DNA from: an uncultured Paracoccaceae bacterium
GTDB taxonomy: Bacteria > Pseudomonadota > Alphaproteobacteria > Rhodobacterales > Rhodobacteraceae
Direction: 5' to 3'
DNA: 64,000 nucleotides
Assembly (NCBI GenBank): GCA_947489445.1
Contig: CANLDN010000004.1
Span: 62,001-126,000, forward strand
The translations under genes and the position numbers were made by a program. Position 1 is the stretch's first letter; each line of letters opens with the position of its first letter. This document shows positions 27,267 to 36,859 of the stretch, in pieces. The notes below the pieces were generated by a model. It was not told where the DNA came from and did not search any database. It was given only the letters and a program-made list of their open reading frames with translations.

Positions 27267-28018
27267 CACGACGCTCCAAGAGCCAAGAGGATCATGCCGA
27301 TACTCGTTGTCGCTGCAACAGTAGCAGCCACCGGGTCTTTCTTGATCCGCGAACCGACGACGACACCCAACAATCCCCAGATTGCGGATACGATATAGAC
27401 GGCGGAGCCGGTCCAAAAGGCGATGATCGCAACGAAGACACCAGCAAGAACAAGCATACCCGCTGCGGTCTTGGCCTCGCGGGGATCAAGGGATGTTTCG
27501 GTCAAAACCATGGTGGATGATAGGCTTACAAACGTGGCGACAGACACCCAGCCCGCGAAGAAATACAGCGGAGCTGCGCCCAGCCAATAAGCCCATCCCG
27601 TAAGCTGACCAACGAAGGGTTGAAGAATGGTCAGAATTGTAAGGGCGATCGCTAATTCGACGAGTAGCAGGAGAAAGCTCGGCCACTTGAACCCAAAGCG
27701 CGGAACATATGCCTCCCACGCGATATTGCCCGCAAAGAGTGCGGCAGCAACCCAGCCGACTTGACGTAGGTAAGGATCATCCAAGTTGCTGGGCAGCGCG
27801 TGCCAGATTGCAAAACCGAAGCAGGACGCAAAGATAACGAGCCAGATTGCGAAGAACGGCCCAAAAGGAACGACCGGTGTATCAAGGTTCTGGGATCGGG
27901 ACGTGATGGTATTGTCCCACTTACGAATATCCGGCCAATAGGCCGCTGCTGCTTGACCAATCGCGAGTACAAAAACGATGGCGGCTCGCAGGCCGTCTGA
28001 TGTGAGATAGTCTTGCAT
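27266..28018 (-). CDS. Seven-helix membrane protein, TspO/MBR-related
   Basis: A 250-residue membrane protein with about seven hydrophobic segments and many tryptophans. The segment TPVVPFGPFFAIWLVIFASCFGFAIWHALPSN (read as two overlapping parts) resembles the P-P-x-x-x-F-x-x-x-W second helix of TspO-type tryptophan-rich sensory proteins, but the protein is much longer than TspO, so the link is tentative. Start ATG 28018 has AAGGAG twelve bases upstream. It is the first gene of the leftward unit with the YdeI-family gene and faces a TetR regulator across two dyad sites. Confidence 0.6.
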   Translation of the reverse strand: MQDYLTSDGLRAAIVFVLAIGQAAAAYWPDIRKWDNTITSRSQNLDTPVVPFGPFFAIWLVIFASCFGFAIWHALPSNLDDPYLRQVGWVAAALFAGNIAWEAYVPRFGFKWPSFLLLLVELAIALTILTILQPFVGQLTGWAYWLGAAPLYFFAGWVSVATFVSLSSTMVLTETSLDPREAKTAAGMLVLAGVFVAIIAFWTGSAVYIVSAIWGLLGVVVGSRIKKDPVAATVAATTSIGMILLALGAS

Positions 28019-28039
28019 TACACCCAAGGCTCCTTATTC

Positions 28040-28082
28040 TAGATCATGTGATCTAATAAATAATATATGCGATCAAATGATC
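28040..28082. promoter_or_regulatory. Twin GATCA-NN-TGATC dyads, probable TetR operators
   Basis: The 73-nt gap between divergent genes holds TAGATCATGTGATCTA (28040-28055) and GATCAAATGATC (28071-28082). Both have the form GATCA-NN-TGATC, with centres 29 nt apart. The second overlaps the region of the tetR start. A TetR dimer bound here would control both its own gene and the leftward pair. Confidence 0.7.
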
Positions 28083-28091
28083 AAGGAAAAA

Positions 28092-28718
28092 ATGGCACGT
28101 ACAAAAGGCTCAGGAAACAAAGACAGCGCAGAGCGTAAACGTCAGATACTTGATGGCATCTGGCAGGCCATGCGTGAAAGCAAGGGCAAGCCTTTGTCGT
28201 GGCGCGAAATGGCTGTTGCGGGCGGCGTCGGTCCCGCCACTCTGTCGCATCATTTTGGCAAGCGTGACGACGTGGTTGCCGCTGTCCTGACGGCCAAGTG
28301 CGAAGAGGGTGCAGAACCGCTTGGCGTCTTGGCACAACCTACGTCCGATAGTCTGGAACAGTCGCTGATAGATGCGCTGGACCATATGATCTTGGGCCTA
28401 ACCCAATTCGATGTTGGCGATCTTGTTGGTCTGGGCATGGCTGAAGGCATGTATCACCAGACTCTTGGTCCTCAATTTGTGCGCGATGGTTTGGAACCGA
28501 TCATTGATGGCATCAGAAAGCGCCTGGAACAGCACAAGAACAACGGAGACTTTCGGAGCGATGCGGACCTCAGAAGCGCCGCTGTCCTTCTCGCTAGCCC
28601 TATTCTTTTGACCTACACGCACCAGACTCCGTTGAGCGGTGATACAGTGGTGTCGAGCGACCTTCACACGCTTGCTCGTTCAGCAGCAAAGTCAGTGAGC
28701 AGCTTCTTGCGCGCTTAA
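28092..28718 (+). CDS. TetR/AcrR-family transcriptional regulator
   Basis: A 208-residue repressor-type protein. The N-terminal helix-turn-helix lies at about residues 15-60, with RKRQILDGIWQAMRE, SWREMAVAGGVGPATLSHHFGKRDDVVAAVL in the order usual for TetR (recognition helix GPATLSHHFGKRD). The C-terminal part is a helical ligand-binding domain of unknown specificity. ATG 28092 has AAGGA six bases upstream; ATG 28077 would add MIKEK. It diverges from the membrane protein and YdeI pair, and two matching dyads lie between them, so local repression and autoregulation are likely. Confidence 0.9.
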   Translation: MARTKGSGNKDSAERKRQILDGIWQAMRESKGKPLSWREMAVAGGVGPATLSHHFGKRDDVVAAVLTAKCEEGAEPLGVLAQPTSDSLEQSLIDALDHMILGLTQFDVGDLVGLGMAEGMYHQTLGPQFVRDGLEPIIDGIRKRLEQHKNNGDFRSDADLRSAAVLLASPILLTYTHQTPLSGDTVVSSDLHTLARSAAKSVSSFLRA

Positions 28719-28860
28719 AAGCCGCCATTCGTGCGCTATGCAGCATCGATGATATTGGGCTAAGTCAGATTTCGTTGCATCTTGCGTCAAGGTCCGGTTC
28801 TCTATTTTGGGTCAGTTTGTGACGTGGAGGTCAAAGTCATCTGACGTTCAACGGCTAAGG

Positions 28861-28892
28861 TATCAGCGGTCATCTGCGCCGCTGATATATTT
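28861..28892. terminator. Hairpin between convergent tetR and membrane-protein genes
   Basis: TATCAGCGG (28861-28869) pairs perfectly with CCGCTGATA (28879-28887) and is followed by TATTTT on the plus strand. It lies 143 nt after the tetR stop and 14 nt before the stop of the leftward gene at 28906, so it can end transcription from either side, best in the plus direction. Confidence 0.55.
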
Positions 28893-28905
28893 TCGTAATG
28901 GCTTC

Positions 28906-29574
28906 TTAGCCGGCGCGACGGCGGCGCCACATCATTTTCATCCCACCAAAGGCTGCAAGGATCAGCCCCAGCACACCCGCCACAAGGACCATCGACATAT
29001 CATCACCGCTGCGGCGGCCTAGGCCTGCGGCACGTCCGTTGAAGAAGGGTTTGATGTAAAAAAAGTCATCATCCCGCGTGAAACCGTTGTCGCGCATCGC
29101 GTCACGTGCCAGATCACCATATGATGTGCTGCCGCTGCGCTGCCCGTTGATGTGGAATACCGGGCTCATTGCGCCCATGCTGTCGATATTCTTGATCATC
29201 CAGTCATAGAACTGGTCATCGTCGCGCATGGGAATGACGATGGCCGCCTGCACGATCCGCTCTTCTTCCTTGGCAGAGGGGTCAAACAGCATGTAGAGCG
29301 CATGGGAATTGCTGTCATTCCGGCTGTCTTTGTGCAGCTCGTAGGTGTGGTCTTGATGAAACTGCGCGGCGATGTTCACTTCGCGGGCGAGATCAGCATC
29401 GGAGGGCGTGAATTCACCCAGATTGGTGACCTTCGGCATTTCGCCCTGCAGCGCTTGTGCCCTTTCGGCCTGGTCTTCCTTGCGGACGGTTTCAACATAG
29501 TAACCCGCCCCCACAACAAGAGCGGCAAGAACAAAATATACAACCGGCGGCAGACCAAAGATAAGACGTAGCAT
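28906..29574 (-). CDS. Hypothetical protein with N- and C-terminal membrane helices
   Basis: Family not recognised. The 222-residue product has an N-terminal membrane helix (about residues 8-26, PPVVYFVLAALVVGAGYYV), a charged periplasmic domain of about 165 residues and a C-terminal helix (about 195-212, MVLVAGVLGLILAAFGGMKM) followed by RRRRAG. The soluble part is rich in Asp and has FDPSAKEEERIVQAAIVIPMRDDDQFYDW. Translation probably starts at ATG 29574 after AAAGGG. It diverges from rsmB with 151 nt between the starts. Confidence 0.75.
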   Translation of the reverse strand: MLRLIFGLPPVVYFVLAALVVGAGYYVETVRKEDQAERAQALQGEMPKVTNLGEFTPSDADLAREVNIAAQFHQDHTYELHKDSRNDSNSHALYMLFDPSAKEEERIVQAAIVIPMRDDDQFYDWMIKNIDSMGAMSPVFHINGQRSGSTSYGDLARDAMRDNGFTRDDDFFYIKPFFNGRAAGLGRRSGDDMSMVLVAGVLGLILAAFGGMKMMWRRRRAG

Positions 29575-29725
29575 GAATTGACCCTTTGAAAGTTACAATT
29601 TTATTCTGTTCGTCGATGATTCGGGCATTCTTGTGGCTCCTTCTGGGCTTATCAAAAACCGATGCGCCCTGTAGTGGTGCAGCCGTAGCCCCTGATGGAT
29701 GCTGCATGAAAATGGGGGACATGCC

Positions 29726-30886
29726 ATGACGCCGGGTGCGCGTGTTGCAGCTGCTGCGACAATACTGGATCACATTATCGGCGGGGCCGCCGCTGAGCAG
29801 GCGCTGACGGCGTGGGCGCGCGCCAGCCGTTTTGCCGGGTCAAAGGATCGGGCGGCGGTGCGGGATCATGTCTTTGACGTATTGCGCGCGCGTCGGTCAC
29901 TGGGTGATGATAATGGGCGCATGATGATGGCCCGGCTGCTATTGCGTGATGGGTTGTCTCTGGATGCGCTTTTTGACGGTGTCGGTCACGCGCCTGCGCC
30001 ATTAAGCGACGCAGAGCGGCAGGCCGTGTCGCGCCCCTTGGCCTTGACTGTTGCTGCCGCTTGCGACCTGCCGGATTGGCTATGGCCCGATTGGCAGGCC
30101 AGCCTTGATGCGCAGGCAGAGGCCACGGCCAAGGTGTTGCAGACGCGCGCGGATGTTTTTCTGCGTGTGAACCAGCGGCGTACGTCGGTCGCGGAGGCCA
30201 TAGCTGCCCTTGCTGCAGATGGGGTTGGGTCGGTTTTGCATCCGCGTGTTGCGGGTTGTTTGCGCGTCACCGAAAACCCCCGCCGGATCAAAGCGGCTGC
30301 GGCCTATCTGGATGGGTTGGTTGAATTGCAGGATGCGTCATCGCAATTTGCAGTGGGTGCGGTCCCCGTGGCGGACGGCGCGCGTGTTCTGGATTATTGT
30401 GCAGGGGGAGGTGGCAAGGCGCTGGCCCTTGCCGATATGTATGGGGCTGCGGTTTTTGCCCATGATGTGGCCCCGCAAAGGATGAAGGATCTGCCAGCCC
30501 GTGCTGCGCGGGCGCAAGTTGACATAACCTTGCTGGACACAAGCGCGGTGAAGTCTGAAGCACCGTTCGACATGGTGTTTTGCGATGCCCCATGCAGTGG
30601 CAGTGGCACGTGGCGGCGGACGCCGGATGCCAAATGGCGCTTAAAGGCCGCACAATTGGCCGAGCTGGGACAGATGCAAAGCGACGTATTGCGCGCCGCG
30701 GCCCCCTTGGTCGCACCCGGTGGTGTGCTGGCCTATGCCACATGTTCGGTTCTGCGCGATGAAAATGATGGCGTCATTGAACGCTTCATCGCGCAGCATC
30801 CTGAATGGCAGATTATCCTGCGCCACCTATTGTTGCCCAGCACCGATGGTGACGGCTTTTTCGTGTGTTGTCTGCGCCGCAAATAA
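29726..30886 (+). CDS. rsmB: 16S rRNA m5C methyltransferase, RsmB family
   Basis: SAM-dependent enzyme expected to methylate a cytosine (C967 in E. coli numbering) of 16S rRNA. An N-terminal NusB-like helical domain is followed by a Rossmann methyltransferase with VLDYCAGGGGKALALADMYG (SAM loop), the catalytic DAPCSGSGTWRR (motif IV cysteine) and the second cysteine in LAYATCSVLRDEN (motif VI). At 386 residues it is slightly shorter than E. coli RsmB. ATG 29726 follows GGGGGAC; ATG 29699 has no ribosome site. RsmF-type or other Nop2/Sun members cannot be fully excluded. Confidence 0.88.
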   Translation: MTPGARVAAAATILDHIIGGAAAEQALTAWARASRFAGSKDRAAVRDHVFDVLRARRSLGDDNGRMMMARLLLRDGLSLDALFDGVGHAPAPLSDAERQAVSRPLALTVAAACDLPDWLWPDWQASLDAQAEATAKVLQTRADVFLRVNQRRTSVAEAIAALAADGVGSVLHPRVAGCLRVTENPRRIKAAAAYLDGLVELQDASSQFAVGAVPVADGARVLDYCAGGGGKALALADMYGAAVFAHDVAPQRMKDLPARAARAQVDITLLDTSAVKSEAPFDMVFCDAPCSGSGTWRRTPDAKWRLKAAQLAELGQMQSDVLRAAAPLVAPGGVLAYATCSVLRDENDGVIERFIAQHPEWQIILRHLLLPSTDGDGFFVCCLRRK

Positions 30887-30926
30887 AGCAACCTATGATT
30901 GTTTGTCGAAATCCGCTATTGCATGT

Positions 30927-30941
30927 TTAAGGATTGGTTAA
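30927..30941. promoter_or_regulatory. CtrA-type box upstream of cckA
   Basis: TTAA-GGATTGG-TTAA is an exact TTAA-N7-TTAA site, the full binding motif of the alphaproteobacterial cell-cycle regulator CtrA. It ends 46 nt before the cckA start. CckA is the kinase that feeds phosphate to CtrA, so the site would give direct feedback. Confidence 0.7.
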
Positions 30942-30987
30942 TCCTTCTTGTTTTATGTCGGATTTGAGTAAGTAACGAGGTTTGGAC

Positions 30988-33330
30988 GTGCCAACAGATC
31001 AGTCGTTTGAGATGCAGAAAAATGCAACATCAACGCGCGTATCCCTGACGTCTTCACTTGTGATTGTGGCGGTCGTTTGCCTTGCGGTCGCAGGCTTTAC
31101 CGCTCTTGCCCCCTTGCGCATCGGCCTGATGATCTGTGGCGCGATTCTGACTATGTTTGCCCTTGGCCTGTTTGTCCAAAGATTGTGGGTCCGACATCAT
31201 GAAAAACGGCTTGATGCGACGGCGATCAAGCTGATTGCCCATGATGCCGACACCGCGGTTTTGACAAATGCGGAAGGTCGGATCGGGTATGCCAATCCGG
31301 TTGCCTCCAATCGTTTTGGCGATTGTGTCGGACAACGCTTAAGCCATGTTTTTGGCCGTATACTGGCCAACCCAGAGGGTGTTTTGCATCGCCTTAGTCA
31401 CCGCGCAGCCAGCGTTGGTGCCAGCAAAGAAGACATCGTGACCCGTCGCGGTCATTTCCGACTGGCTGTATCAGTAGTGGGTGACGATTGCCTGCTTTGG
31501 CGGCTGGATGATCTGGGGGACGTTGCGCAATCCGCCGCGCGCGGTGCAGATGCGCAGACAAGCAAGTTGCCTATGTTGACGGCTGCGCCGAACGGGTCAG
31601 TTGTGTCCACCAACGAGGCCTTTCGCGCCTTGGTCGGTCAACGTCCGAAGGTGTTGAGCGATGTGTTCCATGACCTGCCGCTGCGGTCTGGCCAATCGCA
31701 TGTTTTACAGACGGTGAGTGGGCGGATGCACGCCATCATCGCAGAGGTCGAAGGCAAGGCGGGCACGCGCGACATACTGATACTACCCGGCGACAAATCG
31801 ACTCAGGCCCCCCGTCAGTTTGGTGCTGGTTGGGACGCGATCGAGGATTTGCCTGTTCCGCTGCTGAAAATCGCAGCGGACGGTGAAATTCTGGCTTCCA
31901 ACCGTGAGGCACGTCAACTGTTGAAGCTGACCGATACGGATGGCCAACGGATGGCTGAACTGTTGGATGGTCTTGGCCGCCCCATCAACGACTGGCTCCG
32001 CGAGGCGGCAGAGGGGCGGGGTGGTTACATTTCCCAGTTTTTGCGCGGGCGCGGCGACAATCAGGACACGTTTGTGCAGGTGACGCTGAACACGGCTGGC
32101 AGTCCGGCGGATTGCCATTTGATTGCTGTGCTTAATGATGTGACAGAATTGAAAACCCTTGAGGCGCAGTTCGTTCAAAGCCAGAAAATGCAGGCAATCG
32201 GCCAATTGGCCGGCGGTGTTGCGCATGATTTTAACAATCTGCTAACCGCGATTTCAGGCCATTGTGACTTGCTGCTTTTGCGTCATGACGAGGGTGACCA
32301 GAATTATGGTGACCTGATCCAGATCCACCAGAATGCGAACCGCGCCGCCAGCCTGGTTGGACAGCTGCTGGCGTTTTCGCGTAAACAAAACCTGCAACCT
32401 GAAATCATTGATTTGCGCGATACGCTGTCGGATCTGACCCATTTGCTCAACCGGCTGGTCGGCGAAAAGGTGACCCTGTCGTTGCACCATGATCCGGCAT
32501 TGGCCCAGATCAAGGCGGACAAGCGGCAGCTGGAACAGGTGTTGATGAATCTTGTGGTGAATGCGCGTGACGCCATGCAGGGCGCGGGCGAGATCAAGGT
32601 TGTGACTGAAAATCTTGCCCTGAAATCGCAAATGGTCAAAGACAGGGCCGTTGTGCCGCCGGGCGAATATGTGGTTGTCAAAGTGATTGACGAAGGGCAC
32701 GGCATCCCGCCCGAAAAACTGCCAAAGATTTTTGAGCCCTTCTATACGACCAAACGCACGGGCGAGGGGACCGGTCTGGGCCTGTCCACGGCTTATGGTA
32801 TCGTCAAACAAACGGGTGGATATATCTTCGCAGAAAGCGAAGTGGACAGTGGTACCCAATTTTCATTGCTATTCCCCAGCTATGATTTGCCTGTCGCCGA
32901 ACCGCTTGAGATACGTATCGCACCCCCCGAATTGATGAGTACAAAGGCCGATGGCGTGGTGCTGCTGGTGGAGGATGAAGCCCCCGTCAGGGCCTTTGCT
33001 TCACGCGCATTGCGCCTGCGTGGTTATAGCGTGCTGGAGGCTGATTGCGCAGAGGCGGCTCTGGATATGTTGGGAGATCCGGATCTGAACGTTGATATCT
33101 TCGTCACGGATGTGATCATGCCGGGTATGGATGGGCCGACCTGGGTGCGGCGGGCCCTTGAACAGCGGCCGGATACGAAAGTTGTGTTTGTGTCAGGCTA
33201 TGCCGAGGACGCATTTGGAGACGATCAATCGCGCATTCCAAATTCCGTATTTTTGCCCAAGCCATTTTCGTTAAACGCACTCACCCAGACCGTGCAAGGG
33301 CAACTGCAGGACATGGCGGCCTCTGCCTGA
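30988..33330 (+). CDS. cckA: CckA-type hybrid histidine kinase
   Basis: Inner-membrane hybrid sensor kinase at the head of the CckA-ChpT-CtrA phosphorelay. Two N-terminal membrane helices (about residues 20-65) are followed by PAS-like regions, a HisKA domain with the phospho-acceptor His413 in [14 protein letters not shown], an HATPase domain ([37 protein letters not shown]) and a C-terminal receiver with Asp708 in [13 protein letters not shown] 30988 has CGAGG seven bases upstream; TTG 30982 is less likely. In the Roseobacter group this relay controls motility, gene-transfer agents and quorum-linked traits. A CtrA box lies upstream. Confidence 0.95.
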   Translation: MPTDQSFEMQKNATSTRVSLTSSLVIVAVVCLAVAGFTALAPLRIGLMICGAILTMFALGLFVQRLWVRHHEKRLDATAIKLIAHDADTAVLTNAEGRIGYANPVASNRFGDCVGQRLSHVFGRILANPEGVLHRLSHRAASVGASKEDIVTRRGHFRLAVSVVGDDCLLWRLDDLGDVAQSAARGADAQTSKLPMLTAAPNGSVVSTNEAFRALVGQRPKVLSDVFHDLPLRSGQSHVLQTVSGRMHAIIAEVEGKAGTRDILILPGDKSTQAPRQFGAGWDAIEDLPVPLLKIAADGEILASNREARQLLKLTDTDGQRMAELLDGLGRPINDWLREAAEGRGGYISQFLRGRGDNQDTFVQVTLNTAGSPADCHLIAVLNDVTELKTLEAQFVQSQKMQAIGQLAGGVAHDFNNLLTAISGHCDLLLLRHDEGDQNYGDLIQIHQNANRAASLVGQLLAFSRKQNLQPEIIDLRDTLSDLTHLLNRLVGEKVTLSLHHDPALAQIKADKRQLEQVLMNLVVNARDAMQGAGEIKVVTENLALKSQMVKDRAVVPPGEYVVVKVIDEGHGIPPEKLPKIFEPFYTTKRTGEGTGLGLSTAYGIVKQTGGYIFAESEVDSGTQFSLLFPSYDLPVAEPLEIRIAPPELMSTKADGVVLLVEDEAPVRAFASRALRLRGYSVLEADCAEAALDMLGDPDLNVDIFVTDVIMPGMDGPTWVRRALEQRPDTKVVFVSGYAEDAFGDDQSRIPNSVFLPKPFSLNALTQTVQGQLQDMAASA

Positions 33331-33344
33331 GCGCAGCAGACGTT

Positions 33345-33372
33345 GCAACGTAAGGTGGGTTTTAACCCACCC
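33345..33372. repeat. Dispersed hairpin repeat, copy 2 (between convergent genes)
   Basis: GCAACGTAAGGTGGG (33345-33359) is identical to 17549-17563. It continues as GGTGGGTTTTAACCCACC, a 6-bp hairpin (GGTGGG/CCCACC) with extra pairing TT/AA. It lies between the cckA and glk stop codons, the same setting as copy 1. Confidence 0.7.
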
Positions 33373-33383
33373 CGGAAAAAAAA

Positions 33384-34355
33384 TCAGGTCTTCAATGCCA
33401 CCAGATGGGCCGCTGAACCGGTCAGCGCCGCATAATCATCTTCGATCACGTGAACCGCAAAATTGCTCATGAAACCGGCAAAACGTCCCTTGTCACGAAA
33501 GGCTTCGCCGAAGCCGAAGGCGGTCAGATGCGGCGCAAAGGCCCGTGCAACACCACCGACCAGAAATACCCCGCCAAATGGCAGTTGGATCAATGACAGA
33601 TTGCCGCAAACCGTGCCCAGAATACGTGTGAACAGCCGTGCGGCCTCTGTCGCGCGCGGGTCGCTGCCATCCGCACAGGCTGCCATGATATCCTTGGCGG
33701 CCGCTTCGCGCGGATCGCCTTCTTCATTTCCCAAAAACGCGTACGCCCGTTCGAGGCCGCGGCCCGACAGCACATCCTCGACCGCTGGAAAACCATGCGC
33801 CGTCGAAACGAATTGGCATAGCCGCAGTTCCATTTCGTTGCGGATCGGCAGGTTCGCGTGGCCGCTTTCGGAAGGGGTTACAACGCGTCCATGTTCGAGG
33901 TCAAAGACCGGTGCCGCGTTGAACCCGGTGCCCACGCCAATCACCAACTTTGCGGCGTTTGGTTGCACCTCTGGCCCTGGAAGAATGCACCTGATCTTAT
34001 CCGGATCAAGATGCCCCAGCGCATGACCTTGGGCCTGTAAGTCGTTGAGGATAGATACTTTTTCTGCATTCGTTGCGCGCGCCAGCGTATCCCGGTCGAT
34101 GGCCCAATCCAGATTGGTCATCGTCGCGCGCCCATCGCGTACGGGTCCGGCAACCGCCACGCAGGCCCCGATAGGGTCGACGCCGCCCTCATCCGCGATG
34201 TAGCGGCGCAATACGGTTTCCAGACCTGCGAAATCTGAATTGCTGTAACGACGGATCGTGCCATCCACGATCTTGCGCCCATCGGCAAGCGCCACACGTG
34301 TATTTGTGCCGCCGATATCGGCGACCAATGAATAAGTGTTTTTGGGGTGTCCCAT
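33384..34355 (-). CDS. glk: Glucokinase
   Basis: Phosphorylates glucose with ATP to glucose 6-phosphate in the cytoplasm. The 323-residue Glk-type protein has the phosphate loop VADIGGTNTRVALA (about residues 11-24), VAGPVRDGRATMTNLDW and IGVGTGFNAAPVF (adenosine region). It lies 8 nt after the GH1 gene and forms an operon aglR-GH1-glk, so glucose released from imported glycosides is phosphorylated by the product of the same unit. It feeds Zwf, encoded about 20 kb away. Start ATG 34355 has an AAGGA upstream within the intergenic gap. Confidence 0.95.
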   Translation of the reverse strand: MGHPKNTYSLVADIGGTNTRVALADGRKIVDGTIRRYSNSDFAGLETVLRRYIADEGGVDPIGACVAVAGPVRDGRATMTNLDWAIDRDTLARATNAEKVSILNDLQAQGHALGHLDPDKIRCILPGPEVQPNAAKLVIGVGTGFNAAPVFDLEHGRVVTPSESGHANLPIRNEMELRLCQFVSTAHGFPAVEDVLSGRGLERAYAFLGNEEGDPREAAAKDIMAACADGSDPRATEAARLFTRILGTVCGNLSLIQLPFGGVFLVGGVARAFAPHLTAFGFGEAFRDKGRFAGFMSNFAVHVIEDDYAALTGSAAHLVALKT

Positions 34356-34363
34356 AATAATCC

Positions 34364-35686
34364 TTAACGCGCGATGGCAGCTTTGAGCGCGTGATAAGAC
34401 GCTTTGGGTGTCCGCTTCAAGGTGTCGAAATCCACATGGACCATGCCAAAGCGTTTTTCATAGCCAAAGGCCCATTCGTAATTGTCGAGCAATGACCAGT
34501 AGAAGAAGCCCTGCACATTGGCGCCGTCCGCGATTGCCTGCTTGGCGGCGAGAACATGATCAGCAACAAATTGTGTGCGTTCGGGATCGTAGACTGAACC
34601 GTTTTCGACCGTGTCATCCCATGCCATGCCGTTTTCCGTGACAAAAATCGGCATATCCCGGACGTAATCCCGTGCCATTCTGGTCAGGAAATGATGCAGC
34701 CCTTCGGGGTAAATCTCCCACCCCATTTGCGTGCGCGGCAAGTCACCAGGTACATCTTTGACCGCGGGCCAGGGAGCACCCGGGTCCGCCTGCACGCGGT
34801 GGCGGGTGTAATAATTTACGCCGAGCCAGTCCATCTTTTGGCTGATCTGCGTCATGTCATCCTGCCAGCCATCGGGCATATGCGGATCAAAGCCTGCCAG
34901 CACCTCAGCGGGGTAGGTGCCTTTGGTGATTGCTTCGATGAACCAGCGGTTATTGATGGCGTCTTGCACGATTGCAGCCTGCGCTGCCTCGGCGCTGTCA
35001 TCGGCCGCTGCGGTATGGTCGAAATTCAACACGATCCCGCAATTACTCATCCCCTTCCCACGCAAGCGTGACATCGCCACACCATGGGCAAGGGTGATGT
35101 GATGCATCGCGCGCGCGGTGGCGCGCAAATCGCGCAGGCCCGGCGCATGATGGCCCAGGAAATGCGACAGATAGGCGACGCACCAAGGTTCGTTGATCGT
35201 GGCGATCGCATGCACACGGTCACCGATCCGATCCGTGATGACATCGGTGAAATCGCCAAAATACTGTGTTGTGTCCCGGTTGGCCCATCCGCCAATATCG
35301 GCGAGTGCCGATGGTAACTCCCAGTGGTACAGTGTTTGGAACGGTTTGAGGCCACGTTCCAGCATGGCGTCGACCAGTCGGTCATAAAAATCAAGGCCTT
35401 GCGCGTTCACAGTGCGTCCGTCCGGCATGACCCGCGCCCATGACGTGGAAAACCTATAGGCGTCCATGCCCGCATCTTTGAGCAGATCAAGATCTTCGGC
35501 ATAGCGGTGGTAGTGGTCGCAGGCCAACGCCCCATCTTCGGCCCGGATAACATTGCCTGGTGTGGCAGCGAATGTGTCCCAATGGGTGGACCCGGCGCCG
35601 CCGAATTTATGCCCTTCGATCTGATAGGCCGCAGTTGCCGCACCAAAAACAAAGCCTGGGGGAAAATCGGTCCTTTTAAAGTTCAT
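34364..35686 (-). CDS. Beta-glucosidase, glycoside hydrolase family 1
   Basis: Retaining glycosidase that releases glucose from beta-glucosides. The GH1 barrel begins FPPGFVFGAATAAYQIEG (family N-terminal signature), carries the acid/base Glu166 in TINEPW and the nucleophile Glu351 in FVTENGM, and ends with the WSLLDNYEWAFGYEKRFGMV region. No signal peptide, so it acts on substrate already imported. The stop and start relation to aglR (1 nt apart) and glk (8 nt) shows a single operon. Its beta specificity beside an alpha-glucoside transporter suggests the locus handles more than one glucoside type. Confidence 0.94.
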   Translation of the reverse strand: MNFKRTDFPPGFVFGAATAAYQIEGHKFGGAGSTHWDTFAATPGNVIRAEDGALACDHYHRYAEDLDLLKDAGMDAYRFSTSWARVMPDGRTVNAQGLDFYDRLVDAMLERGLKPFQTLYHWELPSALADIGGWANRDTTQYFGDFTDVITDRIGDRVHAIATINEPWCVAYLSHFLGHHAPGLRDLRATARAMHHITLAHGVAMSRLRGKGMSNCGIVLNFDHTAAADDSAEAAQAAIVQDAINNRWFIEAITKGTYPAEVLAGFDPHMPDGWQDDMTQISQKMDWLGVNYYTRHRVQADPGAPWPAVKDVPGDLPRTQMGWEIYPEGLHHFLTRMARDYVRDMPIFVTENGMAWDDTVENGSVYDPERTQFVADHVLAAKQAIADGANVQGFFYWSLLDNYEWAFGYEKRFGMVHVDFDTLKRTPKASYHALKAAIAR

Positions 35687-35687
35687 A

Positions 35688-36719
35688 TCAGCCCTTTCCC
35701 GGCGCAGGCCCGGTGGAACGCCCGATCATCAATTCTGCTTCCATGAGTTCGGATTGTGGTGGTTGCCCGGGATGGGCAATGGCATGTAGCAGCATTTTGG
35801 CCAACCGCCGTCCGGCGTGCCGCACAGAGGAGCGGGTGGCCGTGAAAATCGGCTTATCGCCGCCGTTTTGCAGGTAAGACAAGGCATCGTCATGGGTCAC
35901 AACGGACACGTCACGGCCCATCTTGAGCCCCATCTCCTCAATCGCGCGACGGACCCCAAGGGTCGAAATCATCGACGAACAGACGATGGCTGTCGGGGGG
36001 GCGCTGCTTCCCAACATCTCGCGGGCGGATTGGTAGCCGAAGCCTTCGGTCATTTCATCCGAGCGCATGAGCGCGGGATCAAGGGCGATATCACGGGCCG
36101 CAAGTGAGGCCGCGTAACCCATGCGACGTCGGTGGGCGAAATCCATCACCTCAAGCCCGTTGATCAGCGCGATACGACGATGGCCCAAATCGCACAGATA
36201 ATCAGTAGCGCGGGCAAAGGCGCTGCGGTTATTTACATCCAGCCACGTATAGGCCAGATCGCAGCCGCTGGCCCGCCCATGAACCGCAAAGGGCAGCCCA
36301 AGCGCTTGCAGCAGCGGGATGCGCGTGTCGTTCATGCGCGGCGCATGGACCACGACGCCATCAACCGATTGGCGGGATTTGAGATTACGATAGATCTGCT
36401 CTTGGTCCTTGTCATCGACGATTGACAGCATCATCTCGTATCCTTCGCGGGCGTAGGTTTCGCCAGCGCCAGCGATGAAATCCCCAAAAATCGGATTCAC
36501 CATCTCATGCTTGGTCGAGAGCGGAATCACATGGCCAATTGCCAGCGCCTGACCGGTCGCCAATCCCTTCGCGCGCGTGCTGGGCCGGTAGTTGAACTTT
36601 TTCGCGGCCTGTTCAACACGCTGGCGTGTCCTTGCGCTGACCTCTGGATAGCCGTTCAGCGCGCGGCTGACCGTTGTTTGGCTAAGTCCCAGATTTTGCG
36701 AGAGTTCTTTGAGGTTCAT
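35688..36719 (-). CDS. aglR: LacI-family regulator of the agl locus
   Basis: A 343-residue LacI/GalR repressor. The N-terminal helix-turn-helix reads NLKELSQNLGLSQTTVSRALNGYPEVS, with the hinge sequence after FNYRPSTRAKGLATG, then a periplasmic-binding-protein-like sugar domain. I chose ATG 36719 since the upstream extension to 36773 is not part of the fold. It is divergent from aglE, and CCAAAGCGCTTTGG, a perfect LacI-type palindrome, lies between them at 36897-36910. The position and the known aglR-aglEFGAK arrangement in Sinorhizobium support the name. Confidence 0.9.
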   Translation of the reverse strand: MNLKELSQNLGLSQTTVSRALNGYPEVSARTRQRVEQAAKKFNYRPSTRAKGLATGQALAIGHVIPLSTKHEMVNPIFGDFIAGAGETYAREGYEMMLSIVDDKDQEQIYRNLKSRQSVDGVVVHAPRMNDTRIPLLQALGLPFAVHGRASGCDLAYTWLDVNNRSAFARATDYLCDLGHRRIALINGLEVMDFAHRRRMGYAASLAARDIALDPALMRSDEMTEGFGYQSAREMLGSSAPPTAIVCSSMISTLGVRRAIEEMGLKMGRDVSVVTHDDALSYLQNGGDKPIFTATRSSVRHAGRRLAKMLLHAIAHPGQPPQSELMEAELMIGRSTGPAPGKG

Positions 36720-36859
36720 GACTGTTTCAGAGCGGTCCAAAGTGAGTGCAGTATTGGGGGCAGACAGGCGCATTGTGTTGCGCTAGACTGACCACGTAAT
36801 CGTTTCAGTAGCGACCAGTTTTCGAAATTCCAAGTGTTTTCTGAGTTTGCAGTGTTCTG

